Counted from the first letter of the stretch, positions 33,210 through 42,790 are shown. The stretch is DNA of 64,000 bases from Achromobacter kerstersii (GCF_902859595.1 NZ_CADIJQ010000010.1:124001-188000); one strand, 5' to 3'. Numbers and translations are program-made. The notes: generated by a model from the letters alone, not told the origin.

Positions 33210-33224
33210 GTAAACTATGTTTCC
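33210..33224. promoter_or_regulatory. Imperfect dyad before LysR, weak operator candidate
   Basis: GTAAAC-TAT-GTTTCC is an inverted repeat with one mismatch, 25 bp before the LysR ATG in the SDR/LysR divergent gap. Weak evidence. Confidence 0.3.
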
Positions 33225-33249
33225 TCACAGGCAACAATCGAAGACGCCC

Positions 33250-34179
33250 ATGTCCGCCTTGCCCGCGCTAGACCTGAACCTGATCCAGCTGTTCGTCACC
33301 ATCGTCGAAGCCGGCACGCTCAGTGAGGCGGCCTTGCGCCAGGGCGTGACGCGGTCGCACGTCAGCCGGAATCTGCAAAAGCTCGAGCGCACGTTCGGCG
33401 CCCAACTGATCCGGCGCACCACCCGCCGCCTGGAACTGACGCAGCAAGGCACGGTGCTGTATGAGCACGGCGCGCGCATGTCGCGCGAGGTGGAATCGGC
33501 GCGACATACGCTGCAGAAGCTGGGCGCGGAACCCACGGGCCATGTGCGGCTGTCCTTGCCCACCGGCCTGGGCGAGCTGGACGCGCTGCGCCCGCTGCTG
33601 GTGCGATTTGCGCTGGAACACCCCAGCCTGAGCCTGCGGGTGCTGTTCTCCAACCGTGTCAGCGACCTGATTTCGTCAGAAATCGATGTGGCGCTGCGGG
33701 TAATTTCGACGCCGCCGCAGGACTACGTGGCCCGCGAGCTGGGCGAAGTGAAATGGCATCTGTGCGCCGCCCCCGGCTACTTGCAGCGCGTGGGCAAACC
33801 CGCCCACCCGCGCGACCTGGGCCGGCTGGATTTTCTTTGCCCGCCTGGCCCCAAGCCACAAACGACGCTGCGCCTGACCCGCAAAGGCCAGGTTTACGAA
33901 GCCAAGCTGGCGCCCCGGCTGCAATCCGAGTACTTCCCCTTTCTGGCCCAGGCCGCGCGCGACGGCGCCGGCATCGCGCTGCTGCCCGCCTACATCGTGC
34001 AGCCCGATCTGGAAGCCGGCCGGCTCATTGAAGTGCTGCCGGCCTACAAGGCGCAAGGACCGGGCGACAAGTTGTTCATCCTGACGTCCCCCACGCCCTA
34101 CCCGTCGACCGCTCAACGCGCGCTGGTCGACTTTTTGAAATCCGAGCTGGAACCGCTGTTGCGCGGCTTCCTGGCCTGA
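33250..34179 (+). CDS. LysR-family transcriptional regulator
   Basis: A 309-residue LysR protein. HTH residues 5-65 (LDLNLIQLFVTIVEAGTLSEAALR; VTRSHVSRNLQKLERTFGAQLI; RRTTRRLELTQQG), then the effector domain (GHVRLSLPTGLGELDALRPLLVRF; GAGIALLPAYIV). It is divergent from the SDR-ligase-Bug operon and probably regulates it in response to the acid or CoA ester. ATG 33250 gives the standard N-terminus; ATG 33217 is in frame and cannot be excluded since neither has a strong ribosome site. Confidence 0.9.
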   Translation: MSALPALDLNLIQLFVTIVEAGTLSEAALRQGVTRSHVSRNLQKLERTFGAQLIRRTTRRLELTQQGTVLYEHGARMSREVESARHTLQKLGAEPTGHVRLSLPTGLGELDALRPLLVRFALEHPSLSLRVLFSNRVSDLISSEIDVALRVISTPPQDYVARELGEVKWHLCAAPGYLQRVGKPAHPRDLGRLDFLCPPGPKPQTTLRLTRKGQVYEAKLAPRLQSEYFPFLAQAARDGAGIALLPAYIVQPDLEAGRLIEVLPAYKAQGPGDKLFILTSPTPYPSTAQRALVDFLKSELEPLLRGFLA

Positions 34180-34345
34180 TCTGAAATTTTCCTGACCGCC
34201 GCCACGCCACGGTAGAACTTCCCTGTTAAAAACGCGGGGTCTTGCAGGCTTGGCTCATGTCCGCCAAAGTAGGGGTTTTGCAGTGCGGGGAGTGCCATCC
34301 CGGTGCCTTGCCGGAACTTGGACGGAACTTTGACGTGCGCCCCAA

Positions 34346-34366
34346 GTCTTATATAAGATATAAGAC
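34346..34366. promoter_or_regulatory. 21-bp dyad operator of acnA, identical to that of acnB
   Basis: Same 21 bases as 20628-20648 (arms GTCTTATAT and ATATAAGAC, centre AAG), again followed by AT. It lies 110 bp before the acnA ATG. TACAAT at 34395-34400 is a likely -10 box, but no good -35 is spaced correctly. Confidence 0.85.
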
Positions 34367-34476
34367 ATGCAGCCGCGCAAGGGCTTGTCTCCCCTACAAT
34401 GACAACCGCGCAAAATCGCCAGAAAATGCCGCCTGCGCCTGGGCACATACAGTCGGGCAAAACAACGGAGTCCATC

Positions 34477-37182
34477 ATGCCGCACAACACTCTAGACACC
34501 CTCAAGAACTTCAAGATCGGCAATAAATCCTGTCAGTACTATTCGCTGCCGGCGCTGGGCAAGTCCCTCGGCATTGATGTGCAGCGGCTCCCGGTTTCTA
34601 TCCGCATCGTGCTGGAATCCGTGCTGCGCAACTGTGATGGCAAGAAGGTCACTGAAGAGCACGTGAAGCAGCTGGCCAACTGGCAAGCCAACGCCCGCCG
34701 CGAAGACGAAATCCCCTTCGTCGTGGCGCGCGTGGTGTTGCAGGATTTCACGGGCGTGCCGCTGCTGGCTGACATCGCCGCCATGCGCTCGGTCGCCGAC
34801 AAAATGGGCAAGAGCCCCAAGAGCATTGAGCCGCTGGTGCCGGTTGACCTGGTCGTCGACCACTCGGTCATGATCGACTACTTCGGCACCAAGAACGCGC
34901 TGGACCTGAACATGAAGCTGGAATTCAAGCGCAACCAAGAGCGCTACCAGTTCATGAAGTGGGGCATGCAGGCGTTCGACACGTTCGGCGTCGTGCCCCC
35001 GGGCTTTGGCATCGTCCACCAGGTCAACCTGGAATACCTGGCGCGCGGCGTGCACCAGGACAAAAAGAACAACGTCTATTACCCCGATTCGCTGGTGGGC
35101 ACCGATAGCCACACCACGATGATCAACGGCATCGGCGTGGTGGGCTGGGGCGTGGGCGGCATCGAAGCCGAAGCCGGCATGCTGGGCCAGCCCGTGTACT
35201 TCCTGACGCCCGACGTGGTGGGCGTTGAGCTCAAGGGCCAGTTGCGCGGCGGCGTCACCGCCACCGACCTGGTGCTGACCATCACCGAAATGCTGCGCCG
35301 TGAAAAAGTGGTGGGCAAGTTCGTTGAATTCTGCGGCGAAGGCACCGCCAGCCTGACCGTGGCCGAACGCGCCACCATCGGCAACATGGCGCCGGAGTAC
35401 GGCGCCACCATGGGCTTCTTCCCCGTTGACGAACGCACCATCGACTACTTCCGCGGCACCGGCCGCACGGAAGCTGAAATTGCCGCCTTTGAAGCCTATT
35501 TCAAGGCGCAGAAGATGTTCGGCATTCCGGCCGCCCAAGACATCAACTTCACCAAGCTGCTGACGCTGGACCTGTCCACCGTCGCCCCGTCGCTGGCCGG
35601 CCCGAAGCGCCCGCAAGACCGCATCGAAATCGGCAACGTCAAGAACACGTTCATCGACTTGTTCTCCAAGCCGGTCGCTGAAAACGGCTTCAACCAGCCC
35701 GCCGAAAAGCTGGCCGAAACCTTCACCACCAGCACCGGCACCAAGATCAAGAACGGCGACATCCTGATTGCCGCCATCACGTCTTGCACCAACACGTCGA
35801 ACCCGAACGTGCTGCTGGCCGCAGGCCTGTTGGCCAAGAAGGCCGTGGAAGCCGGCCTGAAGGTGCCCAAGCACATCAAGACCTCGCTTGCGCCCGGATC
35901 GCGCGTCGTGACCGACTACCTGACCAAGACGGGCCTGCTGCCCTACCTGGAAAAGCTGGGCTTTGACGTGGCCGCCTACGGCTGCACCACCTGCATCGGC
36001 AACGCGGGCGACCTCACGCCGGACCTGAACGAAGCCATCACCGGCAACGACCTCGTCTGCTCGGCCGTGCTGTCTGGCAACCGCAACTTCGAAGCGCGCA
36101 TCCACCCGAACATCAAGGCCAACTTCCTGGCCTCGCCCCCGCTGGTGGTGGCGTACGCGCTGGCCGGCACCGTCACGCGCGACCTGATGACCGAGCCGGT
36201 TGGAAAGGGCAAGAACGGCGACGTCTGGCTGGGCGACATCTGGCCCACGTCCGAAGAAGTCGAAGCGCTGATGAAGCATGCGCTGGACCCGAAGGTGTTC
36301 GAGGCCAACTACGGCCAGGTCAAGAGCAACCCGGGCAAGCTCTGGGAAAACATCAAGGGCGTCAGCGGCGACACCTACAACTGGCCCGACTCCACCTACA
36401 TCGCCGAACCGCCCTTCTTTGAAGGCTTCGACATGACGCCGGCCGCGATGCCCACCGTCAAGAACGCGCGTGCGCTGGGCGTGTTTGGTGATTCCGTCAC
36501 CACCGACCACATCTCGCCCGCCGGTTCCATCAAGGAAACCTCTCCCGCAGGCAAGTGGCTGAAGGAAAACGGCGTCATGAAGGCCGATTTCAACAGCTAC
36601 GGCTCGCGCCGCGGCAACCACGAAATCATGATGCGCGGCACGTTTGCCAACGTGCGCATCAAGAACCTGATGATCCCGTCGTTGCCGGATGGCAGCCGCT
36701 TCGAAGGCGGCGAGACCCTGTTCCAGCCCACCGGCGAACAGATGTCGATCTATGACGCCGCCATGAAGTACGTGGCCGACGGCACGCCCACCGTGGTGTT
36801 CGGCGGCGAAGAATACGGCACGGGCTCGTCGCGCGACTGGGCGGCCAAGGGTACGCAACTGCTGGGCGTGAAGGCCGTGATCACCCGCAGCTTCGAACGC
36901 ATCCACCGCAGCAACCTCGTCGGCATGGGCGTGTTGCCGCTGCAGTTCAAGGGTACGGACAGCGTGCAGTCGCTGGGCATCACGGGCGAAGAAACGTACG
37001 ACATCTCGGGCCTGGAAAACGGCATCAAGCCGATGCAGGACGTGACGCTGACGATCACCCGCAAGGATGGTTCGAAGCAGGACGTAACCGTGCTGCTGCG
37101 CATCGACACGCCGATCGAGGTTGACTACTACCAGCACGGCGGCATCCTGCCCTTCGTGCTGCGCCAGTTGCTCGCGGCCTAA
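34477..37182 (+). CDS. acnA: Aconitate hydratase A
   Basis: A 901-residue cytoplasmic aconitase converting citrate to isocitrate with a 4Fe-4S cluster. Cluster cysteines are near residue 437 (TSCTNTSNPNVLLAAG) and residues 503 and 506 (YGCTTCIGNAGDL). The substrate motifs DSLVGTDSHTTMINGIGV and the C-terminal swivel with GSSRDWAAKG are present. ATG 34477 with GGAG seven bases upstream gives the standard MPHNTLDTLKNF start. No prpC/prpF genes are near, so AcnA is more likely than AcnD. The same operator precedes acnB, so both aconitases probably answer one regulator. Confidence 0.96.
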   Translation: MPHNTLDTLKNFKIGNKSCQYYSLPALGKSLGIDVQRLPVSIRIVLESVLRNCDGKKVTEEHVKQLANWQANARREDEIPFVVARVVLQDFTGVPLLADIAAMRSVADKMGKSPKSIEPLVPVDLVVDHSVMIDYFGTKNALDLNMKLEFKRNQERYQFMKWGMQAFDTFGVVPPGFGIVHQVNLEYLARGVHQDKKNNVYYPDSLVGTDSHTTMINGIGVVGWGVGGIEAEAGMLGQPVYFLTPDVVGVELKGQLRGGVTATDLVLTITEMLRREKVVGKFVEFCGEGTASLTVAERATIGNMAPEYGATMGFFPVDERTIDYFRGTGRTEAEIAAFEAYFKAQKMFGIPAAQDINFTKLLTLDLSTVAPSLAGPKRPQDRIEIGNVKNTFIDLFSKPVAENGFNQPAEKLAETFTTSTGTKIKNGDILIAAITSCTNTSNPNVLLAAGLLAKKAVEAGLKVPKHIKTSLAPGSRVVTDYLTKTGLLPYLEKLGFDVAAYGCTTCIGNAGDLTPDLNEAITGNDLVCSAVLSGNRNFEARIHPNIKANFLASPPLVVAYALAGTVTRDLMTEPVGKGKNGDVWLGDIWPTSEEVEALMKHALDPKVFEANYGQVKSNPGKLWENIKGVSGDTYNWPDSTYIAEPPFFEGFDMTPAAMPTVKNARALGVFGDSVTTDHISPAGSIKETSPAGKWLKENGVMKADFNSYGSRRGNHEIMMRGTFANVRIKNLMIPSLPDGSRFEGGETLFQPTGEQMSIYDAAMKYVADGTPTVVFGGEEYGTGSSRDWAAKGTQLLGVKAVITRSFERIHRSNLVGMGVLPLQFKGTDSVQSLGITGEETYDISGLENGIKPMQDVTLTITRKDGSKQDVTVLLRIDTPIEVDYYQHGGILPFVLRQLLAA

Positions 37183-37218
37183 GCACGTTACTGCGCCGCA
37201 CCGCGCCGAGCGCGATGC

Positions 37219-37254
37219 AAAAAGCCCCGGAACCGCCAGGTTCCGGGGCTTTTT
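37219..37254. terminator. Bidirectional terminator between acnA and dioxygenase
   Basis: Stem AAAAAGCCCCGGAACC / GGTTCCGGGGCTTTTT with loop GCCA, 36 bp after the acnA stop; T-tracts on both strands serve the convergent genes. Confidence 0.92.
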
Positions 37255-37319
37255 ACTGGCGGAAAACGGCCGGCGTCTGCCGCCGAACGAATACGCGCCA
37301 GTCGCCTAAGGGCTTCGCA

Positions 37320-38096
37320 TCAGTCGTCGAACTGATACGCGTCCATCGCCAGCGCGCCGTACGAAATCTCGTCGTTCAGACGCTTGGCCGATGCGCCCGC
37401 CGCGCCCAGCGCCACATACAAAGGCATCAGGTGATCGTCGTGCGGATGGGCCTGCAACGCGCCCGGCGCCTGCGCCTGCCAGTCCAGCAGCGCCGGCACA
37501 TTGTGCTCGGCCAGATTGCGCGCATACCACTCCTGAAACGCCGGCACGTACGGCACCGCCGGCGCATTCTGCGGCATGCGGACATGGCGCAGATTGTGCG
37601 TCAACGACCCCGACCCGATGATCAGGATGTCTTCATCACGCAGCGGCGCCAACGCCCGCCCCAGCGCCAGCTGGCCCGCGGCATCCCGGCCCATGTCCAG
37701 CGACAACTGCACCACAGGCACGTCCACGTCGGGATACAGGTAGCGCAACGGCACCCAGGCGCCGTGGTCCAGCGGACGGCGCGGGTCGCGGTCGGCGGCA
37801 ATGCCCGATTCGGCCAGCAGCGCCTGCACGCGCGCGGCCAGCTCGGGAGAACCCGGCGCGGCATATTGCAGCGTGTAGAGCTCTGGCGGAAAGCCGCCGA
37901 AGTCATGCCAGGCCACCTGTTGATCGCGGGTGGACAGCGCCAGGCCCTCGCCCATCCAGTGCGGCGACACCACCAGAATGCCGCGCGGCTTGCGGCCTTG
38001 CGCAGCGCTCCAATCCGCCAGCACGGGGCCGGTCAGGCCCGGTTCAACGGCCAGCATGGGCGAGCCGTGAGAAACAAAAAGCGTAGGCCAACGCAT
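37320..38096 (-). CDS. Class III extradiol dioxygenase, DodA/LigB type
   Basis: A 258-residue enzyme like 4,5-DOPA-extradiol dioxygenase YgiD/DodA. Metal ligands are expected at His10 (FVSHGSPM) and His46 (VVSPHWMGEG); DHGAWVPLRYLYP near 105, GSGSLTHNLRH near 163 and AHPHDDHLMPLYVALGAAG near 220 are other family blocks. It opens catechol rings of small aromatic compounds. ATG 38096 has GGAGG seven bases upstream. No linked pathway genes are seen, so the in vivo substrate is unknown. Confidence 0.9.
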   Translation of the reverse strand: MRWPTLFVSHGSPMLAVEPGLTGPVLADWSAAQGRKPRGILVVSPHWMGEGLALSTRDQQVAWHDFGGFPPELYTLQYAAPGSPELAARVQALLAESGIAADRDPRRPLDHGAWVPLRYLYPDVDVPVVQLSLDMGRDAAGQLALGRALAPLRDEDILIIGSGSLTHNLRHVRMPQNAPAVPYVPAFQEWYARNLAEHNVPALLDWQAQAPGALQAHPHDDHLMPLYVALGAAGASAKRLNDEISYGALAMDAYQFDD

Positions 38097-38324
38097 GGCG
38101 AAGCCTCCAGAGAATAAGTTGATGGAAGCATTTTCAGCTGTTTCCAATCAGCAATAAACCCCCGCAGTGGGGATAATCTGTTGTCATTCCAGCACTAATG
38201 TGCCGAAGCGTCCGCCTCGCTCGCCGCATTGCCCTATTACCAGGCAATGCCGCGCCGTCATGCCGGTGCGCGCGGCGGGCGTTAAACTACGTCGTTACAC
38301 ACTTACTGGACGTCCCTCGAAGTT

Positions 38325-39527
38325 ATGGCCCGATCCCGCAGCCAATCCGCTCCCCGCATGACCCGTGACGCTACCCGCCTGGTTGCGCTTGCCCAAGCGC
38401 TGAACCGCTCGGGCAGCCGCGTCGAAGACGTGTTCTGGGAGAACCAGCTTGGCGAGGCGATCCCCAAGCTGCTGAAGGCCGGGCAGGATGCCCCGCTGGA
38501 AGCGGCCCTGGACCACCTCGCGCAAAGCGACATAGGCGCTTACGAGGTCTTGATCGAGCAGGCCGAAACCCTGTCTGAATCGATGAAGATCGAGAAAAAC
38601 GGCGTCCAGTACGACGTATTGCTGATCGTCGCGCCCATCGTCGCCTGGACCCGGTACGCCATTCCCACCGGCCCCGTTTCCGCCACCGCCCAACAGGCGC
38701 TGCTGGCTCAGTTGCATGGCCATGTGTTGTCCAGCCAGGCCCGCACCGCGCTGATGCCCATGCTGGTCAGCGTGGACCAGATGCCGCGCACCTTCGGCGA
38801 AACCTGGCAGTGGTTGCAACGCCTGGGTTCGCAGGCGCTGGGCGCCGAAACGACGAAGCCGACGCTGAACACCGAAATCGAAACCGCCAACATGCTGGCC
38901 GACACGCGCTACATCATCGGCGCGGTGGCAGTGCCCGAAAACGCGCCGATCTTCCGCTGGCAGGAAAGCATGGGCGACGCCGACGCCACCCGCGACGCCT
39001 GCCAGGCGCAATGGGCCGAGCAGGCGCAGCCCACGCTGGCCGCGCTGCTGCCGGGCTGCGGTTTCGAAGCGCTGTTGCCTGACGCCTATTACGTCAGCAA
39101 CCGCGAAGCCGACCGCCGCGTGCGCCCGTTGTCGCTGCGCGCCGCCATCAGCTGGCTGGAAGGCGCGGTCAGCCTCGAAGCCTCGCAATTGCGCGCGGTC
39201 GTGGCCGGCTGCGGTGAAAGCCGCATCGACGAATACCGCATCAGCTTCACGGCACGCAGCAGCAACGACGTCTACTACGGCTGCGTGTGGCCGCTGTACG
39301 GCCGCGAAGAAGAGCTGCCGTCCGAAGAAGGCCAGCCCGATGTGGTCGACGAAATCGCCGCATTGCTGAAGGAATACGGGGTCACCGAAGTGCGCCGCAT
39401 TCCCGGCGTGCTGCCGGCCGAGTACTGCGAAGATTGCGGCGCGCCCTACTTCCCCAATCCCCTGGGCGAGCTGGTGCACGCCGAACTGCCCGAGGACGCC
39501 GAGGCCGCGCCCGCCAAGTTCCACTAA
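38325..39527 (+). CDS. DUF2863-family protein
   Basis: A 400-residue protein conserved in Burkholderiales with no known function. Notable features are WENQLGEAIPKLLKAGQDAPLEAALDHL near residue 38 and the C-terminal CEDCGAPYFPNPLGELVHAELPED near 372, which carries one CxxC pair that could bind metal. It is soluble, with no signal peptide. Its stop is 6 bp before earP, so they are co-transcribed, linking it loosely to EF-P modification or translation. The assignment rests on my recall of the family. Confidence 0.8.
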   Translation: MARSRSQSAPRMTRDATRLVALAQALNRSGSRVEDVFWENQLGEAIPKLLKAGQDAPLEAALDHLAQSDIGAYEVLIEQAETLSESMKIEKNGVQYDVLLIVAPIVAWTRYAIPTGPVSATAQQALLAQLHGHVLSSQARTALMPMLVSVDQMPRTFGETWQWLQRLGSQALGAETTKPTLNTEIETANMLADTRYIIGAVAVPENAPIFRWQESMGDADATRDACQAQWAEQAQPTLAALLPGCGFEALLPDAYYVSNREADRRVRPLSLRAAISWLEGAVSLEASQLRAVVAGCGESRIDEYRISFTARSSNDVYYGCVWPLYGREEELPSEEGQPDVVDEIAALLKEYGVTEVRRIPGVLPAEYCEDCGAPYFPNPLGELVHAELPEDAEAAPAKFH

Positions 39528-39533
39528 GCGGCC

Positions 39534-40646
39534 ATGCAAGCGGACATCTTCTGCCGGGTCGTCGACAACTACGGCGACATCGGCGTGTGCTGGCGGCTGG
39601 CCCGCCGGCTTGCGCAAGGCCGTGGCTGGGATATCCGCCTGTGGGTCGACGACCTGGCCAGCTTTGCACGCATCCAGCCGGGCATCACCGTGTCAGCCCC
39701 CCGCCAGCAGTTGGGCGGGGTCGACATCGTCCATTGGTCCGACACGCCTGACCCGGCCCTGACCGCCCGCGATGTCGTCATCGAAGCCTTTGCCTGCGAC
39801 CCGCCGCCCGCGTTTCTGGACAGCATGCGCCAAACGCATCCTGCCTGGATCAACCTGGAATATCTGAGCGCGGAAGCCTGGGTGGAAAGCTGCCACGGCC
39901 TGCCCTCGCAGCGGCCCGACGGGCTGGTCAAGCACTTCTTCTTTCCGGGTTTCACGGCAGCCACCGGTGGCCTGCTGCGTGAACCCGGCCTCACCGCCGA
40001 GCGCGACGCGCTGCAAGCGTCGATAGACCAGCAAAATGCCTTCCTGCGCACGCTAGGCGTGGACGAGGCCGTGCTGTTGCGCCGGCAAGACGGCGCGCGC
40101 ACGGTGTCTCTGTTTTGCTACCCTTCCGCGCCGGTCGATGCGCTGGTGCAGGCCCTGGCGGCGGACCCGCGCGCAAGCGTTCTGCTGGTGCCAGAGGGCA
40201 TCGCCCCCGGGCTGGAAGCGGCCTGTTCGGCGCCCGGCGCGCCGCTGCTCGCGCGCCTGCCGTTCGTGGCACAACCGGATTTCGACCGCTTGCTGTGGAG
40301 TTCGGACCTGAATTTCGTACGCGGCGAAGATTCCTTCATCCGCGCCGCCTGGGCCGCCCGGCCGCTGGTGTGGCAGATCTACCCCCAAGACGAAAACATC
40401 CATCTGGAAAAGCTGGACGCCTGGCTGGCCCGCTATCCGGCCCCGGATTCCGCCCACGCGCTCATCCGCGCCTGGAACCAGCCGGAAACCGGCCAAACAC
40501 AAGCAACGGCCGCCGCAGCGCTTGCGCCCGCAGCATGGAAAGCCTGGGCCAACGCCGCGCGCGACTGGGACGCCAGCCAGGCCGCGCGCCCGGATCTCGC
40601 CGAAAATCTGGCCGACTTTTGCGCAGACTTGGCCAAGAAACGTTAG
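39534..40646 (+). CDS. earP: EF-P arginine rhamnosyltransferase
   Basis: A 370-residue inverting glycosyltransferase (formerly DUF2331) that transfers rhamnose from dTDP-L-rhamnose to Arg32 of EF-P, which relieves ribosome stalling at polyproline. The N-terminal VVDNYGDIGVCWRLARRLA with conserved Asp residues and the C-terminal FVRGEDSFIRAAWAARPLVWQIYPQ with catalytic-region Glu near residue 265 are diagnostic. The efp gene lies 169 bp downstream and encodes Arg32, confirming the partner. It follows the DUF2863 gene by 6 bp. Confidence 0.94.
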   Translation: MQADIFCRVVDNYGDIGVCWRLARRLAQGRGWDIRLWVDDLASFARIQPGITVSAPRQQLGGVDIVHWSDTPDPALTARDVVIEAFACDPPPAFLDSMRQTHPAWINLEYLSAEAWVESCHGLPSQRPDGLVKHFFFPGFTAATGGLLREPGLTAERDALQASIDQQNAFLRTLGVDEAVLLRRQDGARTVSLFCYPSAPVDALVQALAADPRASVLLVPEGIAPGLEAACSAPGAPLLARLPFVAQPDFDRLLWSSDLNFVRGEDSFIRAAWAARPLVWQIYPQDENIHLEKLDAWLARYPAPDSAHALIRAWNQPETGQTQATAAAALAPAAWKAWANAARDWDASQAARPDLAENLADFCADLAKKR

Positions 40647-40815
40647 AATAGAGAGTTTTCTGAGTCGCCCTGAATGTGTCGGGCCTCAACTATGACGCCT
40701 CCCGGGGTGTGCATGAAACGTCGCGAGCTTGGGTAGCCATCAGCAACACGCTACCGAGCGCCAGCGGTTTTTTGCAAGCACGGCGAGTGCACCTATCACC
40801 CCCGGAGTTTTATCG

Positions 40816-41376
40816 ATGAAAACCGCTCAGGAATTGCGAGTCGGCAACGTGGTCATGGTCGGCAAGGACCCCCTCGTGGTCCAGAAAGCCGAATACAACA
40901 AGTCTGGCCGTAACGCTGCTGTTGTGAAGCTGAAGTTCAAGAACCTGCTGACCGCCTCGGCCAGCGAATCGGTCTACAAGGCCGACGAAAAGTTCGAAGT
41001 CGTTCAACTGGATCGCAAGGAGTGCACCTACTCCTACTTCGGCGACCCGATGTACGTCTTCATGGACGAAGAGTACAACCAGTACGAAATCGAAGCCGAA
41101 AGCATGGGCGACGCCCTGAACTACCTGGAAGAAGCGATGCCCGTGGAAGTGGTCTTCTACGACGGCCGCGCCATCTCGGTTGAACTGCCCACCACGCTGG
41201 TCCGCGAAATCACCTACACCGAACCCGCCGTCCGTGGCGATACGTCGGGCAAGGTCACGAAGCCGGCCAAGATCAACACCGGCTACGAACTGAACGTGCC
41301 GCTGTTCTGCGCCATCGGCGACAAGATCGAAATCGACACCCGCACGAACGAATACCGCAGCCGCGTCAACAACTGA
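40816..41376 (+). CDS. efp: Elongation factor P
   Basis: A 186-residue EF-P that enters the ribosomal E site and helps form Pro-Pro bonds. The domain I loop reads NKSGRNAAVVKLKFKNL, with Arg32 (not Lys) at the tip, the form modified by EarP encoded just upstream. Domains II and III follow and end in IDTRTNEYRSRVNN. ATG 40816 gives the standard MKTAQELRVGN start; the frame upstream to 40729 is not used. A strong terminator follows. The 169-bp gap from earP has no clear sigma-70 promoter that I can defend. Confidence 0.97.
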   Translation: MKTAQELRVGNVVMVGKDPLVVQKAEYNKSGRNAAVVKLKFKNLLTASASESVYKADEKFEVVQLDRKECTYSYFGDPMYVFMDEEYNQYEIEAESMGDALNYLEEAMPVEVVFYDGRAISVELPTTLVREITYTEPAVRGDTSGKVTKPAKINTGYELNVPLFCAIGDKIEIDTRTNEYRSRVNN

Positions 41377-41392
41377 TCCGGCAGCAGGTACG

Positions 41393-41428
41393 AAAAAGCC
41401 AGGCCCTGTTTTCAGGGCCTGGCTTTTT
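41393..41428. terminator. Bidirectional terminator after efp
   Basis: Stem AAAAAGCCAGGCCCTG / CAGGGCCTGGCTTTTT with a TTTT loop, 16 bp after efp; its symmetry also serves the convergent DUF1178 gene. Confidence 0.92.
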
Positions 41429-41478
41429 TTTATGTCTGCGCATATCGCCGCGTGAAGGCCGGCAACGCTTGCCAACGT

Positions 41479-41940
41479 TTACTGCAAGCGTTCGTCGTCC
41501 AGAAAATCCGGCACGGCCATGACGTCGATACCGTCTTCGGCCAGCGATTGCCGTTCTTCCTGCGTGGCCGTGCCGCGAATGGGCCGCTCATCGGCGTCGC
41601 CATCGTGGATGCGGCGCGCCTCTTCGGCAAAGCGCGGGCCCACGTTTTCGGTATTGCGCAACAGCGCGCGCACCTGCTTCATCACCAACGCCTGCACCGC
41701 CGCCATCTTCTCGGCATCCGACGCGCCAGCCGACACGGCGGGCGCTTGGGCCGCCGGGGCGTGCAGGTGCGACACATTCAAACGCGGGGCCGACAGGCGC
41801 TTGGTAATGGTGGCCGACCCGCACACTGGGCACGTGACCAAGCCACGCGCCGTTTGCGCGTCATAGTCTTCGTGCGAACCGAACCAGCCTTCAAAAATGT
41901 GGCTGTGTTCGCACTGGAGATCGAAAACTTTAAGAGCCAT
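41479..41940 (-). CDS. DUF1178-family zinc-ribbon-like protein
   Basis: A 153-residue protein. The N-terminus LKVFDLQCEHSHIFEGWFGS with TCPVCGSATITKRLSAP near residue 36 is characteristic of DUF1178. It contains a Cys/His set (C10, H12 or H14, C37, C40) able to bind one metal. The C-terminal half is charged (HDGDADERPIRGTATQEE), again family-typical. The function is unknown. It is convergent with efp and a single-gene unit as far as can be seen. Confidence 0.85.
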   Translation of the reverse strand: MALKVFDLQCEHSHIFEGWFGSHEDYDAQTARGLVTCPVCGSATITKRLSAPRLNVSHLHAPAAQAPAVSAGASDAEKMAAVQALVMKQVRALLRNTENVGPRFAEEARRIHDGDADERPIRGTATQEERQSLAEDGIDVMAVPDFLDDERLQ

Positions 41941-42037
41941 GGTGGCTATATGGGGTCCGGGCGCAAGATATCAAGCATCCACCAGCAAGCGCCATTCCCG
42001 CAGCGATGGGATAAAGGACACGGGCTTTCAAGAAAAA

Positions 42038-42055
42038 ACGGGCCCGAAGGCCCGT
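42038..42055 (-). terminator. Terminator of the DUF2968 gene
   Basis: Stem ACGGGCC / GGCCCGT with loop CGAA, followed on the minus strand by TTTTTT, 25 bp after the stop. Confidence 0.8.
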
Positions 42056-42079
42056 CTTCGTCTTGGCGTAAGCCTGCGC

Positions 42080-42790
42080 TTACTTGCCGCGCTTGGACGC
42101 CGGGCTGGCGTCGATTTGCGCCTGCTGCGCCTGCAGGGAATCGATCTGGCGTTGCAGATCACGCAGTTGCTGACGCACATCCTTTTGCTGATCGGCCAAC
42201 GCGGTGGTTTCCTGGCGCGACTGTTCCTGACGCGCCGCCACTTGCTCTTCCTGCTGCATGCGCAGCGTGCGGTCGGCTTGCAGCGTGCTCAACTGCGCGC
42301 TGCGGGTGGCCAAGAGCTTCTCAGCATTGGCGTATTCGGCTTGCAGCTTGATGCGCTTGATGTCCACTTCGGCCAGCTCGGCCGATTGCGTCGTGAAAGC
42401 CCGGTACGTCGCTTCGGCCTGCTTTTCCGACACCGTTTTCAGCACGCGCCAGAAATCCTTTTGCTGAAACAGCGCGACGTAATACGTCAGGTCGTCCGGC
42501 TTGAACAACAGGCTGGCGCCGTACGTGCCGTTGTAGGCGGTACGCAGCTCAGAGACCTGACGGTTCTGGATCAGGCCTTGCAATTCAGCCACGGTCGACG
42601 ACGGCCGTGCAGCAGCGGGTGCAGGCGCGGCGGGCGGGGTCACCGGCGTTGTGGCCGGCTGCTTGTCTTCGACCTGCTTAACCGTGGGCCGCGGCGCTTC
42701 GGATTGCGCGCTGGCGCAAGCCGCCAGGCCGGACAGAGCCGTGCCCAACAGCGCCATGCGAGTGGCGGCACGGATAAATTGGACGTTCAT
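42080..42790 (-). CDS. DUF2968-family lipoprotein with coiled coil
   Basis: A 236-residue probable lipoprotein: signal peptide MNVQFIRAATRMALLGTAL then LSGLAAC, lipid on Cys25. A Pro/Ala linker (residues 45-62) leads to a globular part (STVAELQGLIQNRQVSELRTAYNGTYGASLLF). From about residue 120 a long coiled coil follows (AEVDIKRIKLQAEYANAEKLL; QQEEQVAARQEQSRQE; QQLRDLQRQIDSLQAQQAQ). The family is known mostly from Burkholderiales and has no assigned role. It lies just beyond the tad locus, separated by 116 bp without evident sites. Confidence 0.82.
   Translation of the reverse strand: MNVQFIRAATRMALLGTALSGLAACASAQSEAPRPTVKQVEDKQPATTPVTPPAAPAPAAARPSSTVAELQGLIQNRQVSELRTAYNGTYGASLLFKPDDLTYYVALFQQKDFWRVLKTVSEKQAEATYRAFTTQSAELAEVDIKRIKLQAEYANAEKLLATRSAQLSTLQADRTLRMQQEEQVAARQEQSRQETTALADQQKDVRQQLRDLQRQIDSLQAQQAQIDASPASKRGK

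Noticed and set aside
40644..40649. TAGAAT as a -10 box for efp
   Set aside because: It overlaps the earP stop and has no acceptable -35 at 16-18 bp, so I cannot support a promoter call.
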